From NCBI GenBank assembly GCA_027624855.1, contig JAQBTQ010000010.1, positions 36,963 to 100,962 of the forward strand: a DNA stretch of 64,000 nucleotides, written 5' to 3'. Shown piece after piece: positions 1 to 10,129 of this stretch. Position 1 is the stretch's first letter, and every line of letters begins with the position of its first letter. This DNA comes from Bacteroidota bacterium. Its GTDB lineage: Bacteria; Bacteroidota; Bacteroidia; Flavobacteriales_D; Sanyastnellaceae. The notes under the pieces are model-generated. The model made no database searches. It saw nothing but the letters and a program-made list of their open reading frames with translations, and was not told the origin of the DNA. A program made the translations under genes and the position numbers.

Positions 1-550
1 CCTAAATCGTAAGTCCAATTCGACAAATCGATGGAGGTTCCTTCAAATTCATCTGACCATACCAAGGTCATGCCTTCGTAGGAATCAGCAGCCTGGTATC
101 CATCATCCGATATGAAGATCAAGTCATCATCGTTTCGAATCCCAACTGAAGTGCTGGGCTCACCAATTTTGACGTAGCCATTAATTGGATTCGACAACAC
201 CACTTCAAACTCCTCATCGGACTCCAAATATTCATCGATGATGAGGGTCAATTCAATGGTTTGGGATACTTCACCTGGTTCGAATACGATGGTCCCACTT
301 GAAGCGATGTAATCCTCTTCAGGCGTCGCCGATCCCTCAACCGTTTCGAAATCTACAGTCACTCGTTCCGTATGTACAGAACCCAATACCACTTCCAGCT
401 CAATCGTTTCGAAATTCGATGTTTCAAAAACGGAAGTTGAGTTCGCCCATCGTATTTCCGGCGGATTGGAAGGTTCCGGATCACCACAACCTTCGCAAGA
501 GCTTAAAAGCAATGCGCCTCCCAATAATATCCCAAAAACTCTGTTCATTT
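1..550 (-). CDS. GH16 laminarinase-type lipoprotein, N-terminal part (cut by window edge)
   Basis: The frame opens with ATG at 550 and runs off the left edge, so only about 183 residues are visible. They start with a lipoprotein signal peptide (LLLSSC, lipid Cys near residue 18), then a Calx-beta-type domain (GSATPEEDYIASSGTIVFEPGE, split here as GSATPEEDY and SGTIVFEPGE), then LVWSDEFEG and IDLSNWTYDLG. That last motif pair is the typical beginning of a glycoside hydrolase family 16 domain of the laminarinase type. The catalytic ExDxxE motif lies beyond the edge and could not be checked. It begins 15 bp after the PKD lipoprotein gene and is the last visible gene of the SusC/SusD operon. Expected role: surface endo-hydrolysis of a beta-1,3-glucan. 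The family call is fairly firm; the substrate is inferred. Confidence 0.8.
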
Positions 551-565
551 CAACCAGCTCTTCAA

Positions 566-1432
566 TCAGTCAACAACAAAAATCAAGGTAAACCAACCAG
601 CACTTTGCTGGCAATCTCCAGTTTGAATCGGTCCATGGATAACCAATCGGTCTTCCGTTAATTCGAGGATATCATAAACAGGACCTGAATCCCATACCCC
701 CATGAAACCACAAAGGGTTTCAGAAAATGCTGAGAGGTTAATCTGATCTTCTCCGGATGTCCCTGTTCCTTCTGACATAAAGTACGTCGTCGGATCGATG
801 GCTACTTCTGTCTCAACATATCCTTCAAAAGGATTCATGGTACTCCCGTTGTTGTTGTAAACATAAATACCGTCCTCAGTGAATTGATAACGGTCATCAA
901 ATTGAAAGGACTCCAATCCTCCAGGAGGAGACGAATACCACTCAGTGGAATAAGGATCTGGCCCGACTGAAATTGCTCCGATTTCATCAGAGAATTTCCA
1001 CGTCTTCTGGTTTTCACAACCGGTGAGCAATGCCAAGTTTCCTTCGCAAGGCAACTCCAAAGTTTGAGCAATATTCACTGTGGCTGATGCCGTTCCCATT
1101 CCCCCGGCAGTATGCACTGAATAAGTGATGGTGTAGTCACCTTCCTGGGGATAATATGCAGTGTCAGCCGTTTGATCCGAGGTCTGTCCGTTTCCAAAGT
1201 CCCATAGGTGCAAGAATGCTCCATCCACTGGATCAGCAATCAAAGCCACGCGATTCGAATCAACTCCGATGACTTGACCTAAAGAGTCCACTGCATCGAT
1301 GAAATTCCAGGAAAAAGAAGCCGATGGAGCACCCGGTAATTCGATTCCCTCTTGTTCGTATGGTTTGCAACCCGTTATAAGCCCTATTGCGATGAATAAG
1401 GAAAAGGTGATGTATGTTAAGTTACGTTTCAT
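566..1432 (-). CDS. PKD-domain surface glycan-binding lipoprotein (SusE-position protein)
   Basis: 288 residues. The N-terminus is a lipoprotein signal peptide with lipobox LITGC (Cys22). A PKD-like domain follows at about residues 30-125, shown by HLWDFGNGQTSD and YPQEGDYTITYSV. The C-terminal half (about 130-288) is a beta-rich domain with WKF, WYSS and ILELTEDRLVIHG segments that I do not recognise as a named family. Its start codon overlaps the SusD stop by one base (TAATG), so the two are translationally coupled. In laminarin loci of marine Bacteroidota the gene after susD often encodes a PKD lipoprotein that binds glucan at the cell surface. I infer that role here from position, lipidation and domain type. 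No catalytic motif is visible. Confidence 0.75.
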   Translation of the reverse strand: MKRNLTYITFSLFIAIGLITGCKPYEQEGIELPGAPSASFSWNFIDAVDSLGQVIGVDSNRVALIADPVDGAFLHLWDFGNGQTSDQTADTAYYPQEGDYTITYSVHTAGGMGTASATVNIAQTLELPCEGNLALLTGCENQKTWKFSDEIGAISVGPDPYSTEWYSSPPGGLESFQFDDRYQFTEDGIYVYNNNGSTMNPFEGYVETEVAIDPTTYFMSEGTGTSGEDQINLSAFSETLCGFMGVWDSGPVYDILELTEDRLVIHGPIQTGDCQQSAGWFTLIFVVD

Positions 1433-2949
1433 TAGTATCCGTTGTTTTGTGTAATCAAACCACCCGAAAGTGTGATTTCTACCTCTGGGATGGGAAACAC
1501 CTCATGCGTGCCTGTACTGAATCCCCAATCTCCCAATGCTTCAGGAGCACGTCCCGTTCGAACCAAGTCGAAGAAGCGATGCCCCTCCAATCCAAGCTCT
1601 ACGCGACGTTCGTGGTAAATTGCTTCAAGTAAATCATTTCCAGTCACTGCGGCTGTCAATGAAGGCAGTAGCGCCTGATTTCCGCCTCGTGCTCGAGAAC
1701 GAATAATGTTTACTGAGTTGCGCGCCATTCCCTCATCTCCGAGGTGATAGGAAGATTCGGCATGGAATAAAATAACATCTGCGTACCGAATTACGCGATC
1801 ATTCGAATAACCATTGGGATTGGGATCTCCAAAAGGTGCCTCGTCCGATGCGTTGATGAAGAACTTCTTCGGGTAATACAAGTGTGGAAAACCAGTGGCC
1901 TCTAATGTGAAGACGCCGCGATCTCCCATTTGGTCTCCGACCTGGAATAGTGTGGCATTCAATCGAGGATCGCCACTTTCGAATTCATCAACGAAATTCT
2001 GCTCAGGGATATTGAATCCATAACCACCGAACTGCCCTCGTGCACGCTGCCACACATTGGTAAAGGTGCCTTCCAATTGATTTCCCCAGTTTCCACCTGA
2101 AGCATTCATGTATTGGATTTCCCAAATCGATCCGGGACCGTTTTCACCAGCTTCTGTGAAGATATTGGCATAGTTCGGATCGAGGAAGTATTCTCCCGAT
2201 GTCATGACTTCCAAGGCCAAATCGTTGCAAGCTTGCCACTCTTGTTGATAGGCGTGAGCTTTCACAAGCAACGAAGTCGCTGCGCCCCACGTGGCTCGGC
2301 CTGTTTCCGCAATGCTCAACTCACTTCGACGAGGCAAGTTCTCCCGAGCATAAGTTAAATCGGCCTCAATCTGAGCCCAGACCTCTGCAGCTGGCGTACG
2401 TCCCTGTTGATACTCGCTCGGAGACAAATTCTCCAAAATGAGCGGCACATCACCAAACATGGTCACGAGGTTGAAATACCAATATGCGCGGATAAAAGAT
2501 GCTTCACCTAGGAATCGCGCTTTTTCCGTTTCATCCATCTCGATGGTCGGAATGCGATCCAACGCCAAATTGCAATAGGCAATGCCACGATAAGCAACTT
2601 GCCACTCCCCTAAGATGAGTTTACTCGAGGAATTCCCAGCGAAGTTTTCGAAAAGGAACAAATCGGGTTCGTCACCATCTCCAGAACCTCCCTTATGGGA
2701 ATCATCCGAGCAAATGTCTCCAAAATACCAACGGAAGTGTGGAGCTAATTGCGCACTTCCTTGAACATTGGTGACTTCTTGTTGCAAGTTATTGTAACAA
2801 GCAATGGTGGCAGATTCTGCATCTGCTGCATTTTGAAAAAAGTTCGCTTCGGTTGAACCAACCAAAGGCTTTATTTCCAGGAATTCTTGTTTACACGCTA
2901 CCAAAGCGACAGCGATTATTCCCATCATGAAAATTGTTTTCTGATTCAT
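1432..2949 (-). CDS. susD: SusD/RagB family nutrient-binding outer-membrane lipoprotein
   Basis: 505 residues, the usual length for SusD. The signal peptide ends in lipobox LVAC (Cys19), followed by the FLEIKP segment typical of mature SusD N-termini. Family hallmarks include FLGEASFIRAYWYFNLVTMFGDVPL, given here as FIRAYWYFNLV and FGDVPL, the RYADVILFHAES stretch and the C-terminal ERRVELGLEGHRFFDLVRTG region (as ERRVELGLEG and RFFDLVRTG). SusD forms the lid over a SusC transporter and captures oligosaccharides at the cell surface. It sits 10 bp after SusC and overlaps the PKD lipoprotein gene by one base, so it belongs to the same minus-strand operon. The family is secure; glucan specificity is inferred from the neighbouring GH3 and GH16. 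Confidence 0.95.
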   Translation of the reverse strand: MNQKTIFMMGIIAVALVACKQEFLEIKPLVGSTEANFFQNAADAESATIACYNNLQQEVTNVQGSAQLAPHFRWYFGDICSDDSHKGGSGDGDEPDLFLFENFAGNSSSKLILGEWQVAYRGIAYCNLALDRIPTIEMDETEKARFLGEASFIRAYWYFNLVTMFGDVPLILENLSPSEYQQGRTPAAEVWAQIEADLTYARENLPRRSELSIAETGRATWGAATSLLVKAHAYQQEWQACNDLALEVMTSGEYFLDPNYANIFTEAGENGPGSIWEIQYMNASGGNWGNQLEGTFTNVWQRARGQFGGYGFNIPEQNFVDEFESGDPRLNATLFQVGDQMGDRGVFTLEATGFPHLYYPKKFFINASDEAPFGDPNPNGYSNDRVIRYADVILFHAESSYHLGDEGMARNSVNIIRSRARGGNQALLPSLTAAVTGNDLLEAIYHERRVELGLEGHRFFDLVRTGRAPEALGDWGFSTGTHEVFPIPEVEITLSGGLITQNNGY

Positions 2950-2959
2950 CGTTCTGTGC

Positions 2960-5900
2960 TTAGAAGTTTACATTAATGCCTGCGATGAACGTCCTTGCCG
3001 CTGGGTAAAATCCACGGTCAATTCCGATTTCGAGCGTTCCACGTGTTCCTACTTCTGGGTCTAGACCAGAATACTGAGTAAAGGTGAACAGATTATTTGC
3101 AGCCACATATACACGACACGATCCTATGTTCAAACGTTGCATGGTCGCATCAGATAATGTATAACCCAATTGAACATTCTTGATTCGCATGTACGATCCG
3201 TCCTCTACAAATCGGTCCGAGATGCGGTTGTTTTGATTCGGATCAGAGTGCGAAATACGTGGATACCAATCGCTCGTGCCTTCACCCGTCCATCGCTCCA
3301 ATGCTGCAACAGGCAAATTGGTGGTATTCAAATCATATCGGAATACACCGTTCAAGATGTCATTGCCTTGAGAACCTTGAATGAAGACGGTGAAATCAAA
3401 CCCTTTGTATTGGGCCTCCATGTTGATACCATAGGTGAAATCAGGATGTGGATTGCCGATCATGATCTTATCATCCGAATCGATTACGCCATCGTTGTTT
3501 TGATCAACGAAGATGACATCACCCGCTTGAGCTTCCGGCAATGCCTCATAGGCAGCTGCCTCTTCATTCGTCTGGAAGATGCCAGCAGTTTCATACCCAT
3601 AGAAGTAGGCAATTGGTTGTCCAATCTCCGTGTAAGACACCAAATCTCCGATTCCAAAAACAGATCCTGTTGCAACAGGTTGTCCACCTTCACCAAGGTC
3701 AGTCACCTCATTCTTGATGAAAGCAATGTTTCCACCGATTGAGTAATTCACATCACCCACTTGGTTTCGGTGATTTAGAGCAAACTCAAATCCTGAGTTA
3801 CGCGCCGAAGCAACGTTCGTAGCAGAAGGAAGGAATCCAACAACACCTGGTAAAGGAACAACAGCCAGCATGTCATTGGTGTTTTTCACAAAGTAGTCAG
3901 CGACCACATTCAACTTTCCTTTGTACAAATCGGCATCGACACCAATGTTCGTTTGCTCCACGGTCTCCCATTTCAAATCTGGATTGGATGTATTGACGGG
4001 GCCGGCTCCGTTGACTTGCACTTGCTCACTGCCAAAGGTGTAGTTCAGCCCATTGAATACAAGCGAGGTATAATCGAAGTTGCCTATCCCATCCGCGTTT
4101 CCGTTTTGTCCCCAACTCGCGCGGAGTTTGAGGAAATCAATCCAGTCTTTTTCTGCTACCCATGGCAGTTCAGTCATATTGTAAGCTGCGGATACTGAAG
4201 GAAATATCCCGTAACGATTATTGGTTCCAAATCGTGACGAACCATCGCGACGAACGGTGCCAGAAAGGGACCACTGCTCTCCTAAACCATAATTCAAACG
4301 CACGAACTGACCGATGAATGCAGATTCTGTAATTCCTCCACTTGCTGTTGGCGCTTGTTCTTGAGCATTCAAGCTGTTGTTCATGTAAGCGAACTCCAGC
4401 TCATTTGAGGCCAAGCTATCCCGGTAGCCATAAAAGCTCGTACTGCGATTCGAAAGAGCAGAATATCCAGCTACAACCTGCAAGTCATCACCATTGCTGA
4501 GTTCCTTATCATAGGTCAACGTATTCTCCCATTGCCAATTGCTCCATTTATTTTCTCCGAGCATTAATCCGTTGACTTCGCGCCATTCGTATGCTGGACG
4601 CTCCGGATCATTCGGACCAATACCCAGGTCGTAAGCAGGATAGAAAACACGATGAGATCCCAAGCTCAAATCCACTGACATGGTCGACCGGAATTTGAGG
4701 TTGGATAAAATGTCATATTCGCCAAAAGTGGATCCAACAAATCGATTGGTGGTCCAAAAGTCATTATTCAATGCAATCTGATTGGCCGGATTGGCGATGT
4801 CCGAATCAATCATTTCTGAATAAGCAAAGGATCCGTCAAGCCGTGTAGCTTGAGTCAATGGATCCATATTCAAGGCTCGACCAACGACAGAGTTAAACTC
4901 ATTATTCTCAGCCAGGGCCGAACGATTGAGGTAAGTAAAATTCACATTTTGCCCCATTCTGAATCGATCTCCTCCTTCCTGGCGGGTGTTGATTCTGAAG
5001 GTATATCGTTCGAAACGACCTTTTTCTCCACCAACAATTCCGTCCTGCAAGAAATAACTTCCACCTACAGCTGTTGATGAAGACTCCGTTCCTTTTGTGA
5101 AGCTGAATGAATGATTCATCATGGGAGCACGCTGGAAGATTTCGTCTTGCCAGTCAAATCCCTCTCCCAATGCTGATGGATTTGCTAATGCCTCCATAGG
5201 AGCCAATCCTGCAGCAGAGCGACTTTCATTCATCAAAATCGCATACTCCTCGGCATTGAGCAAAGCCATGTACTTCCAAGGCTCTTGCATACCGTAGTAG
5301 CTCTCATATGTGATTTGAGGTTTCTGGTTCTTGGAACCCGATTTTGTAGTAATTAGAACGACACCGTTTCCTCCACGCGCACCATAGATTGCAGCGGATG
5401 CCGCATCTTTAAGAATTGAAATGGACTCGATATCCGATGGGTTGAGGTAGTCAATGCCAGCACTAGGAATTCCATCAATCACGTAAAGTGGTTCAGCATT
5501 GTTCAAGGAACCCGTACCACGAATTCGAATGGATTGAGTGGATCCCGGTTGCCCAGAATTCTGTGTAACCTGCACCCCAGCAGCTCGGCCCTGCAGGGCT
5601 TGCTCCGTTCTTAATACAGGCAATGAAGTGATTTCCTTTGTGTCAATGGTACCGACAGCACCAGAAATCTTGCTTCGCTTTTGGTTACCGTATCCAACAA
5701 CCACAACCTCTTCCAAACCAGCAACATCAGACTTTAAGGTCACATTTACACTTGATTTACCTTCGGTTGAAATGTTTTGGCTCAAGTATCCAATGAAGGA
5801 AAAACTCAAGCTAGATGCTTCATTCTTCAACGCAATGGAATACTTCCCGTCTATATCTGTAAAGGTGGCATTTGAGGTGCCTTTTTCAACTACCGTCACG

Positions 5901-6019
5901 CCCGGTAAGCCCAGCCCATCATCGGCTGAAGTTACCGTACCGGTGACAACCTTCCCCTGAGAGAAGGCTGTCACCAATAGGGCAAAAACGAAGTTGACTG
6001 CTAAGAGCAACTTTTTCAT
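2960..6019 (-). CDS. susC: SusC/RagA family TonB-dependent outer-membrane transporter
   Basis: 1019 residues. I start at the internal ATG at 6019 because MKKLLLAVNFVFALLVTAFS then gives a clean Sec signal peptide; a frame-open ATG at 6043 would add eight residues. Next comes a carboxypeptidase-regulatory-like domain (VTGTVTSADDGLGLPGVTV), the SusC TonB/plug hallmark EEVVVVGYGNQ, a plug domain with PLYVIDGIPS and DAASAAIYGARGGNGVVLITTK (as DAASAAIYGARG and NGVVLITTK), and a long beta-barrel ending in FIAGINVNF with a terminal aromatic residue. It imports oligosaccharides with its SusD lid using TonB energy. It lies between the tandem-module T9SS gene (45 bp upstream) and susD. Confidence 0.96.
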   Translation of the reverse strand: MKKLLLAVNFVFALLVTAFSQGKVVTGTVTSADDGLGLPGVTVVEKGTSNATFTDIDGKYSIALKNEASSLSFSFIGYLSQNISTEGKSSVNVTLKSDVAGLEEVVVVGYGNQKRSKISGAVGTIDTKEITSLPVLRTEQALQGRAAGVQVTQNSGQPGSTQSIRIRGTGSLNNAEPLYVIDGIPSAGIDYLNPSDIESISILKDAASAAIYGARGGNGVVLITTKSGSKNQKPQITYESYYGMQEPWKYMALLNAEEYAILMNESRSAAGLAPMEALANPSALGEGFDWQDEIFQRAPMMNHSFSFTKGTESSSTAVGGSYFLQDGIVGGEKGRFERYTFRINTRQEGGDRFRMGQNVNFTYLNRSALAENNEFNSVVGRALNMDPLTQATRLDGSFAYSEMIDSDIANPANQIALNNDFWTTNRFVGSTFGEYDILSNLKFRSTMSVDLSLGSHRVFYPAYDLGIGPNDPERPAYEWREVNGLMLGENKWSNWQWENTLTYDKELSNGDDLQVVAGYSALSNRSTSFYGYRDSLASNELEFAYMNNSLNAQEQAPTASGGITESAFIGQFVRLNYGLGEQWSLSGTVRRDGSSRFGTNNRYGIFPSVSAAYNMTELPWVAEKDWIDFLKLRASWGQNGNADGIGNFDYTSLVFNGLNYTFGSEQVQVNGAGPVNTSNPDLKWETVEQTNIGVDADLYKGKLNVVADYFVKNTNDMLAVVPLPGVVGFLPSATNVASARNSGFEFALNHRNQVGDVNYSIGGNIAFIKNEVTDLGEGGQPVATGSVFGIGDLVSYTEIGQPIAYFYGYETAGIFQTNEEAAAYEALPEAQAGDVIFVDQNNDGVIDSDDKIMIGNPHPDFTYGINMEAQYKGFDFTVFIQGSQGNDILNGVFRYDLNTTNLPVAALERWTGEGTSDWYPRISHSDPNQNNRISDRFVEDGSYMRIKNVQLGYTLSDATMQRLNIGSCRVYVAANNLFTFTQYSGLDPEVGTRGTLEIGIDRGFYPAARTFIAGINVNF

Positions 6020-6064
6020 TCGTTCTAATTCGTGTTTGATCAAGTTTTAATCAATGAGTCAATC

Positions 6065-7780
6065 TTATTGGACTTTGAGCACTCTACGAGTGACTCCTTG
6101 TCCTTCCGATTGAACTTGGATAAAATAAATTCCATTCGCTTCAGAGCTCATGTCCAATGTCCAGACATTAACTCCAGCTGGAATCTGATGCTGAGCCACA
6201 ACGCTACCAGTATAAGACACCACTGAAAGGTCGAGGTTCGTGGCGCTGATTCGACCCATTCGCAATTCAACTACATCAGACGTGACGGATGGTACGATTT
6301 GGAAATCAAATGCATCCACTGCATCAATTCCAATGGTCGCACATGCATCACATGAATTGAAGCAATAAGGATCAGTAACAACTGGATCTGCACCTTCGAT
6401 GAACAAGTAACGATTCGTGTAAACCGAATCAGGAGTCGTAACCGTGCATTCTCCATGTACAATTGGATCGAAAATCTCTTCAACTCCACTGTTGACGAAT
6501 TTGTATTCGTGTCCACCTGCTGTCAAATCAAGTGTTACCTCATATACCCCATCGCCATCGTCATCAGTCATTGGTGTCGCCGTGTTGTTCCAACCATTGA
6601 TCGATCCTCCAAAAATGGTAACGCCACTCACAACAATTTGCTCTGACATGTCCACTCGGAAGGTCACAGGAATTGGTGCATTATCCTCACAAGTTCCGTC
6701 TGTGCTGCATTGCCCAAAGCACGTGCTGAGCACAACATCCTGAGTCACAGGCTCCAAGAATCGATCATTGTAATTGTTGGGATCTCCACAAGGAAGACCT
6801 GCCAAATTTTCTTTGCAAGACCAGTCACCGCAAGCACCATTTGTGAAAGTATAGTAGCTTGAGAATCCAGAGTCTACCTCTAAAGTGATGGTGTAAATTC
6901 CATCTCCATCGTCATCTGTCATTGGGTTGTCCCCGGGGACGCCAAAGCTCGCTCCTCCAGCGAGGTATACGCCTGTTGGATCTACTACTTCGTTTTGCAT
7001 GTTCACATTGAACGTGACTGTCAAGATGCTATCCCCGTCTCCGCCACCTTCACATGCAAAGCAGCTGTTGTAGCAATAAGGGTCCGTTACGACAGGGGCG
7101 CCGCCTTCAACTGTCAATAGACGATTGGTGAAAGCACCACTCGTCAAGGTGCACTCAACATAAGTCGAGTCGAACGCTTCGTTATTTCCCTCTCCATTTT
7201 GAAATAAATACTGATAAGTACCTGTTTCCAAATTGGTTGTGTATTCATAAATGTTGTCCCCGTCATCATCGCTCATCGGGATCGAGCTCCAACCATCAAA
7301 GGCAGCGTGCAAGAAAACACCATTGGTTACCATGGATTCAGACATGTCCACTCGGAAGGTCACGTCTGCAGAACTTATAGAGTTGCAAGTACCATCCGTA
7401 GTGCATTGGGCGAAACAGGTTGAATAGGTCGCACCTGCTGAAGTGACTTCTGGAAGAAATCGGTCGGCCCAAGTGCCGTAAGCACATTCTTGGCCAACAA
7501 TATTTTCTTTGCAAGACCAATCTCCACATGCGCCGTTTGTGAACGTATATGCTCCAGAATAACCGAGTGGCATCGCCAAGGTAATCGTCCAGATTCCATC
7601 ACCATCGTCATCGGACATTGGATTGTCACCTGGAACACCAAAGTAATCGCCACCAGCAAGGAATACTCCTTCCGGAGAGACTTCTTCATTGGCCATGTTC
7701 ACTTCCCAAGTAATGATACCTACTTGAGCTGATGAACCAACCAAAATTGCTAAAAAAGCAAGAGTAAAAATGTGCTTCAT
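6065..7780 (-). CDS. Secreted tandem-module (A-B-A-B) putative carbohydrate-binding protein with T9SS type A sorting domain
   Basis: 571 residues, starting at the ATG at 7780 so that MKHIFTLAFLAILVGSSAQ is the signal peptide; the open frame extends nine residues further upstream. Two alternating beta modules follow. Module A carries GVFLAGG, FGVPGDNPM, DDDGDGI and YTFTNGACGDWSCKEN; module B carries VTFRVDMSE, a DDDGD loop, YLF or YKF, TNR and VVTDPYC.NSC.AC. The order is A-B-A-B, each module about 110-130 residues and ending in cysteine clusters. The folds look like the E-set or starch-binding type domains seen in carbohydrate-active proteins, but I cannot name a CBM family. The C-terminus (GIYFIQVQ...RRVLKVQ) is a type A T9SS sorting domain. 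No catalytic motif is visible. Its place between GH3 and SusC suggests extracellular glycan binding. Confidence 0.72.
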   Translation of the reverse strand: MKHIFTLAFLAILVGSSAQVGIITWEVNMANEEVSPEGVFLAGGDYFGVPGDNPMSDDDGDGIWTITLAMPLGYSGAYTFTNGACGDWSCKENIVGQECAYGTWADRFLPEVTSAGATYSTCFAQCTTDGTCNSISSADVTFRVDMSESMVTNGVFLHAAFDGWSSIPMSDDDGDNIYEYTTNLETGTYQYLFQNGEGNNEAFDSTYVECTLTSGAFTNRLLTVEGGAPVVTDPYCYNSCFACEGGGDGDSILTVTFNVNMQNEVVDPTGVYLAGGASFGVPGDNPMTDDDGDGIYTITLEVDSGFSSYYTFTNGACGDWSCKENLAGLPCGDPNNYNDRFLEPVTQDVVLSTCFGQCSTDGTCEDNAPIPVTFRVDMSEQIVVSGVTIFGGSINGWNNTATPMTDDDGDGVYEVTLDLTAGGHEYKFVNSGVEEIFDPIVHGECTVTTPDSVYTNRYLFIEGADPVVTDPYCFNSCDACATIGIDAVDAFDFQIVPSVTSDVVELRMGRISATNLDLSVVSYTGSVVAQHQIPAGVNVWTLDMSSEANGIYFIQVQSEGQGVTRRVLKVQ

Positions 7781-7810
7781 TTTATAAGGGTTTGGGTTTG
7801 TTTTCATCTT

Positions 7811-10120
7811 TTACGGACTTACCAGAATATCAACTGTTTTGTCTTGTACGTGCAACACGAATTCACCGGGCTCTGTTACCTTTTGCAAATTCTCATTTAC
7901 AAAGGAGAGGCTCGAAATTGGCAATTCAAAGTCTACTACGACCTTTTCTCTTCCACCCACGACCTTCCGCTTGAAATCACGCAATCTTTTTACACTTGGC
8001 GTGATCGATGCAACTTTGTCTTGACTAAAAACCAATATCAATTCGTCAGAGCTGCGGTCCCCCAAGTTGTGCAAAGTGACTTCTAAACGAATGGTGTCAT
8101 TTATACCATAATGTTGCTGATCGGATTTGAGCTCCTCACATTTGACTTCAGAATAAGACAACCCGTGGCCGAATTCAAACTGTGGATTGAATCCATTCAA
8201 TGAGAAATCGGTATCAATTCGTTCCGTGTGTTTGTGGTAGTAAGTCAGGTGTGAAGAAGCGTATCGTGGCCAAGTAAATGGCAATCGACCGGTTGGATTA
8301 AAAGAACCATCCAGCACCTGTGAAATCGCCTGTCCACCATAATCACCTGGCAAATAAGCCATCACAATACCGTCCATCATCGGCTCGACTGCTTGGAAAG
8401 TTCGCGGTCGACCTTCGATGAAAACCGTAATGATGGGCCTTTGCAGCGCATGGACCGCCTTTACCAACGCTTGTTGATTTGCGTACAACTCGAGGTTCTC
8501 ATCATTTCCAACCAATTCTGTGTACGGCATTTCTCCCAATGCAAGTATCACATAATCAGGGTTGGTTCTCCTTATTTGGTCCACCACCTTCGCAACATCG
8601 TTATCATTAAACGTCATTTCCAATCGCATGTCTTCGATGCGATCGACTCCAAAATGAGCTTGAAGCGCTTCAGTCAAGTGCGGCCTCCCTGGCGTATTGT
8701 AGGTCGTATCTGTTCCTTGCCAAGTACCCGTCCATCCTCCATTTAACGCGTTCAAACTGTGCGCAGTAGGTCCCGTAACAAAAATCTTCCCTGACCCACT
8801 TATGGGTAGCACCCGATGTTCAAAGCCCATCTGACCCGTCAAGTCATTCTTTAGAAGTGTAATGGATTCCAAAGCTGCGCGGGCAGCAGCGCCTTCGAAA
8901 TCTGCAGTTTCTGGATATTCTTCAAAAGAAGGGGCATACCCCTTGGTTTTGAATAAGCCAAGACGGTATTTCATCGTCAAGATTCGCCTCACTGACTCAT
9001 CTATCCGTGTTTCCGAAATCACCCCCTCTTCAACCAATTCAATGAGTGCTTTGGAGAATTCCAAATCCAAAGGCACCATGCTCATGTCAATACCAGCTTC
9101 AACGGCCATCCGCGTTGCCTCTTTGTAGTCCTCAGCCACCTTGTGGCGCTCTTGGAGGTATCCAATATCCTCCCAATCCGTCACAATGACTCCGTCAAAT
9201 CCCAACTCATCCCGCAACAAATCGGTCAAAAGCTTGCGATTGGCATGAACCGGAATGCCATTGATTTCACCGCTGTTGACCATGATTGACATGGCTCCAC
9301 CCTCTATGGCAGCTTGAAAACTTGGGAGGAAATACTCTCGCAATTCCCGTTCAGGAATCCACGCTGGCGTTCGATCCTTCCCGGATAACGGGAAACTATA
9401 ACCTAAAAAGTGTTTCAAAGTTGCGGCCACTTTATCGGGTCCGTTTTGATACCCCTCAACCATGGCTACTCCCATGCGAGAAGCCAACAAAGGATCTTCT
9501 CCGAAAGTCTCCCAAAACCTCGGCCAACGCGGGTCTCGACCCAAATCCAGTACCGGAGAAAAATTCCAAGGGATACCGCAAGCCTTGATTTGAGATGCCG
9601 TCGCTTCGGCCACATTCCTGGTCAAATCAATATCCCAAGTGGCTGCCAAACCGATTTGTTGCGGACTTAACACTCCACCGCTAGTGTACGTCGGACCGTG
9701 AATGGCGTCGACACCATATAACACCGGTATTGGGCTGGACTTTAACTGAGCAAAATCCTGTATACCATTGATGAACTCATGCCATTTTTCTGGTGTATGT
9801 GCATGATTGCCACAGTTTAAGATGCTACCAACATGGAAATCCACTAAAGCCAATTCAGCTTTATTTGAATCTAAACGTTGAGGCTCCACCAATTTGAAAG
9901 GTTTGCCTACGGCAATAGCTCCCAAAGTGAGCTGAGTCATCTCTCCTACTTTCGCCTCAAGAGATAGGGTTTGAAGTACTGAATCAACAAAACGAGCCTC
10001 CTCTTGATCTAGGTTGTCCCTTTCTACCGCTGGATTAGAGCAACCAACAAGCACAGCGATTGTCAATACTGCACCAGTCAGCATTGCCTTCGTATATCCT
10101 TGTTTTACATCAAAAAACAT
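7811..10120 (-). CDS. Glycoside hydrolase family 3 beta-glucosidase lipoprotein
   Basis: 769 residues from the ATG at 10120; the open frame extends to a TTG at 10132, which I consider less likely. The signal peptide ends in LVGC (Cys27). The GH3 N-terminal barrel shows VLYGVDAIHG, the LKHFLGY motif, and GFDGVIVTDWED with the nucleophile Asp near residue 315. The C-terminal alpha/beta and fibronectin-III-like domains (GHGLSYSEV) are complete. These enzymes release glucose from beta-linked glucans and finish the breakdown of oligosaccharides; the lipid anchor suggests the periplasm or outer membrane. It is the first gene of the locus, divergent from the sensor-regulator and only 30 bp before the tandem-module gene. 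The family is secure; beta-1,3-glucan as substrate is inferred. Confidence 0.93.
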   Translation of the reverse strand: MFFDVKQGYTKAMLTGAVLTIAVLVGCSNPAVERDNLDQEEARFVDSVLQTLSLEAKVGEMTQLTLGAIAVGKPFKLVEPQRLDSNKAELALVDFHVGSILNCGNHAHTPEKWHEFINGIQDFAQLKSSPIPVLYGVDAIHGPTYTSGGVLSPQQIGLAATWDIDLTRNVAEATASQIKACGIPWNFSPVLDLGRDPRWPRFWETFGEDPLLASRMGVAMVEGYQNGPDKVAATLKHFLGYSFPLSGKDRTPAWIPERELREYFLPSFQAAIEGGAMSIMVNSGEINGIPVHANRKLLTDLLRDELGFDGVIVTDWEDIGYLQERHKVAEDYKEATRMAVEAGIDMSMVPLDLEFSKALIELVEEGVISETRIDESVRRILTMKYRLGLFKTKGYAPSFEEYPETADFEGAAARAALESITLLKNDLTGQMGFEHRVLPISGSGKIFVTGPTAHSLNALNGGWTGTWQGTDTTYNTPGRPHLTEALQAHFGVDRIEDMRLEMTFNDNDVAKVVDQIRRTNPDYVILALGEMPYTELVGNDENLELYANQQALVKAVHALQRPIITVFIEGRPRTFQAVEPMMDGIVMAYLPGDYGGQAISQVLDGSFNPTGRLPFTWPRYASSHLTYYHKHTERIDTDFSLNGFNPQFEFGHGLSYSEVKCEELKSDQQHYGINDTIRLEVTLHNLGDRSSDELILVFSQDKVASITPSVKRLRDFKRKVVGGREKVVVDFELPISSLSFVNENLQKVTEPGEFVLHVQDKTVDILVSP

Positions 10121-10129
10121 TTCGGTGTG

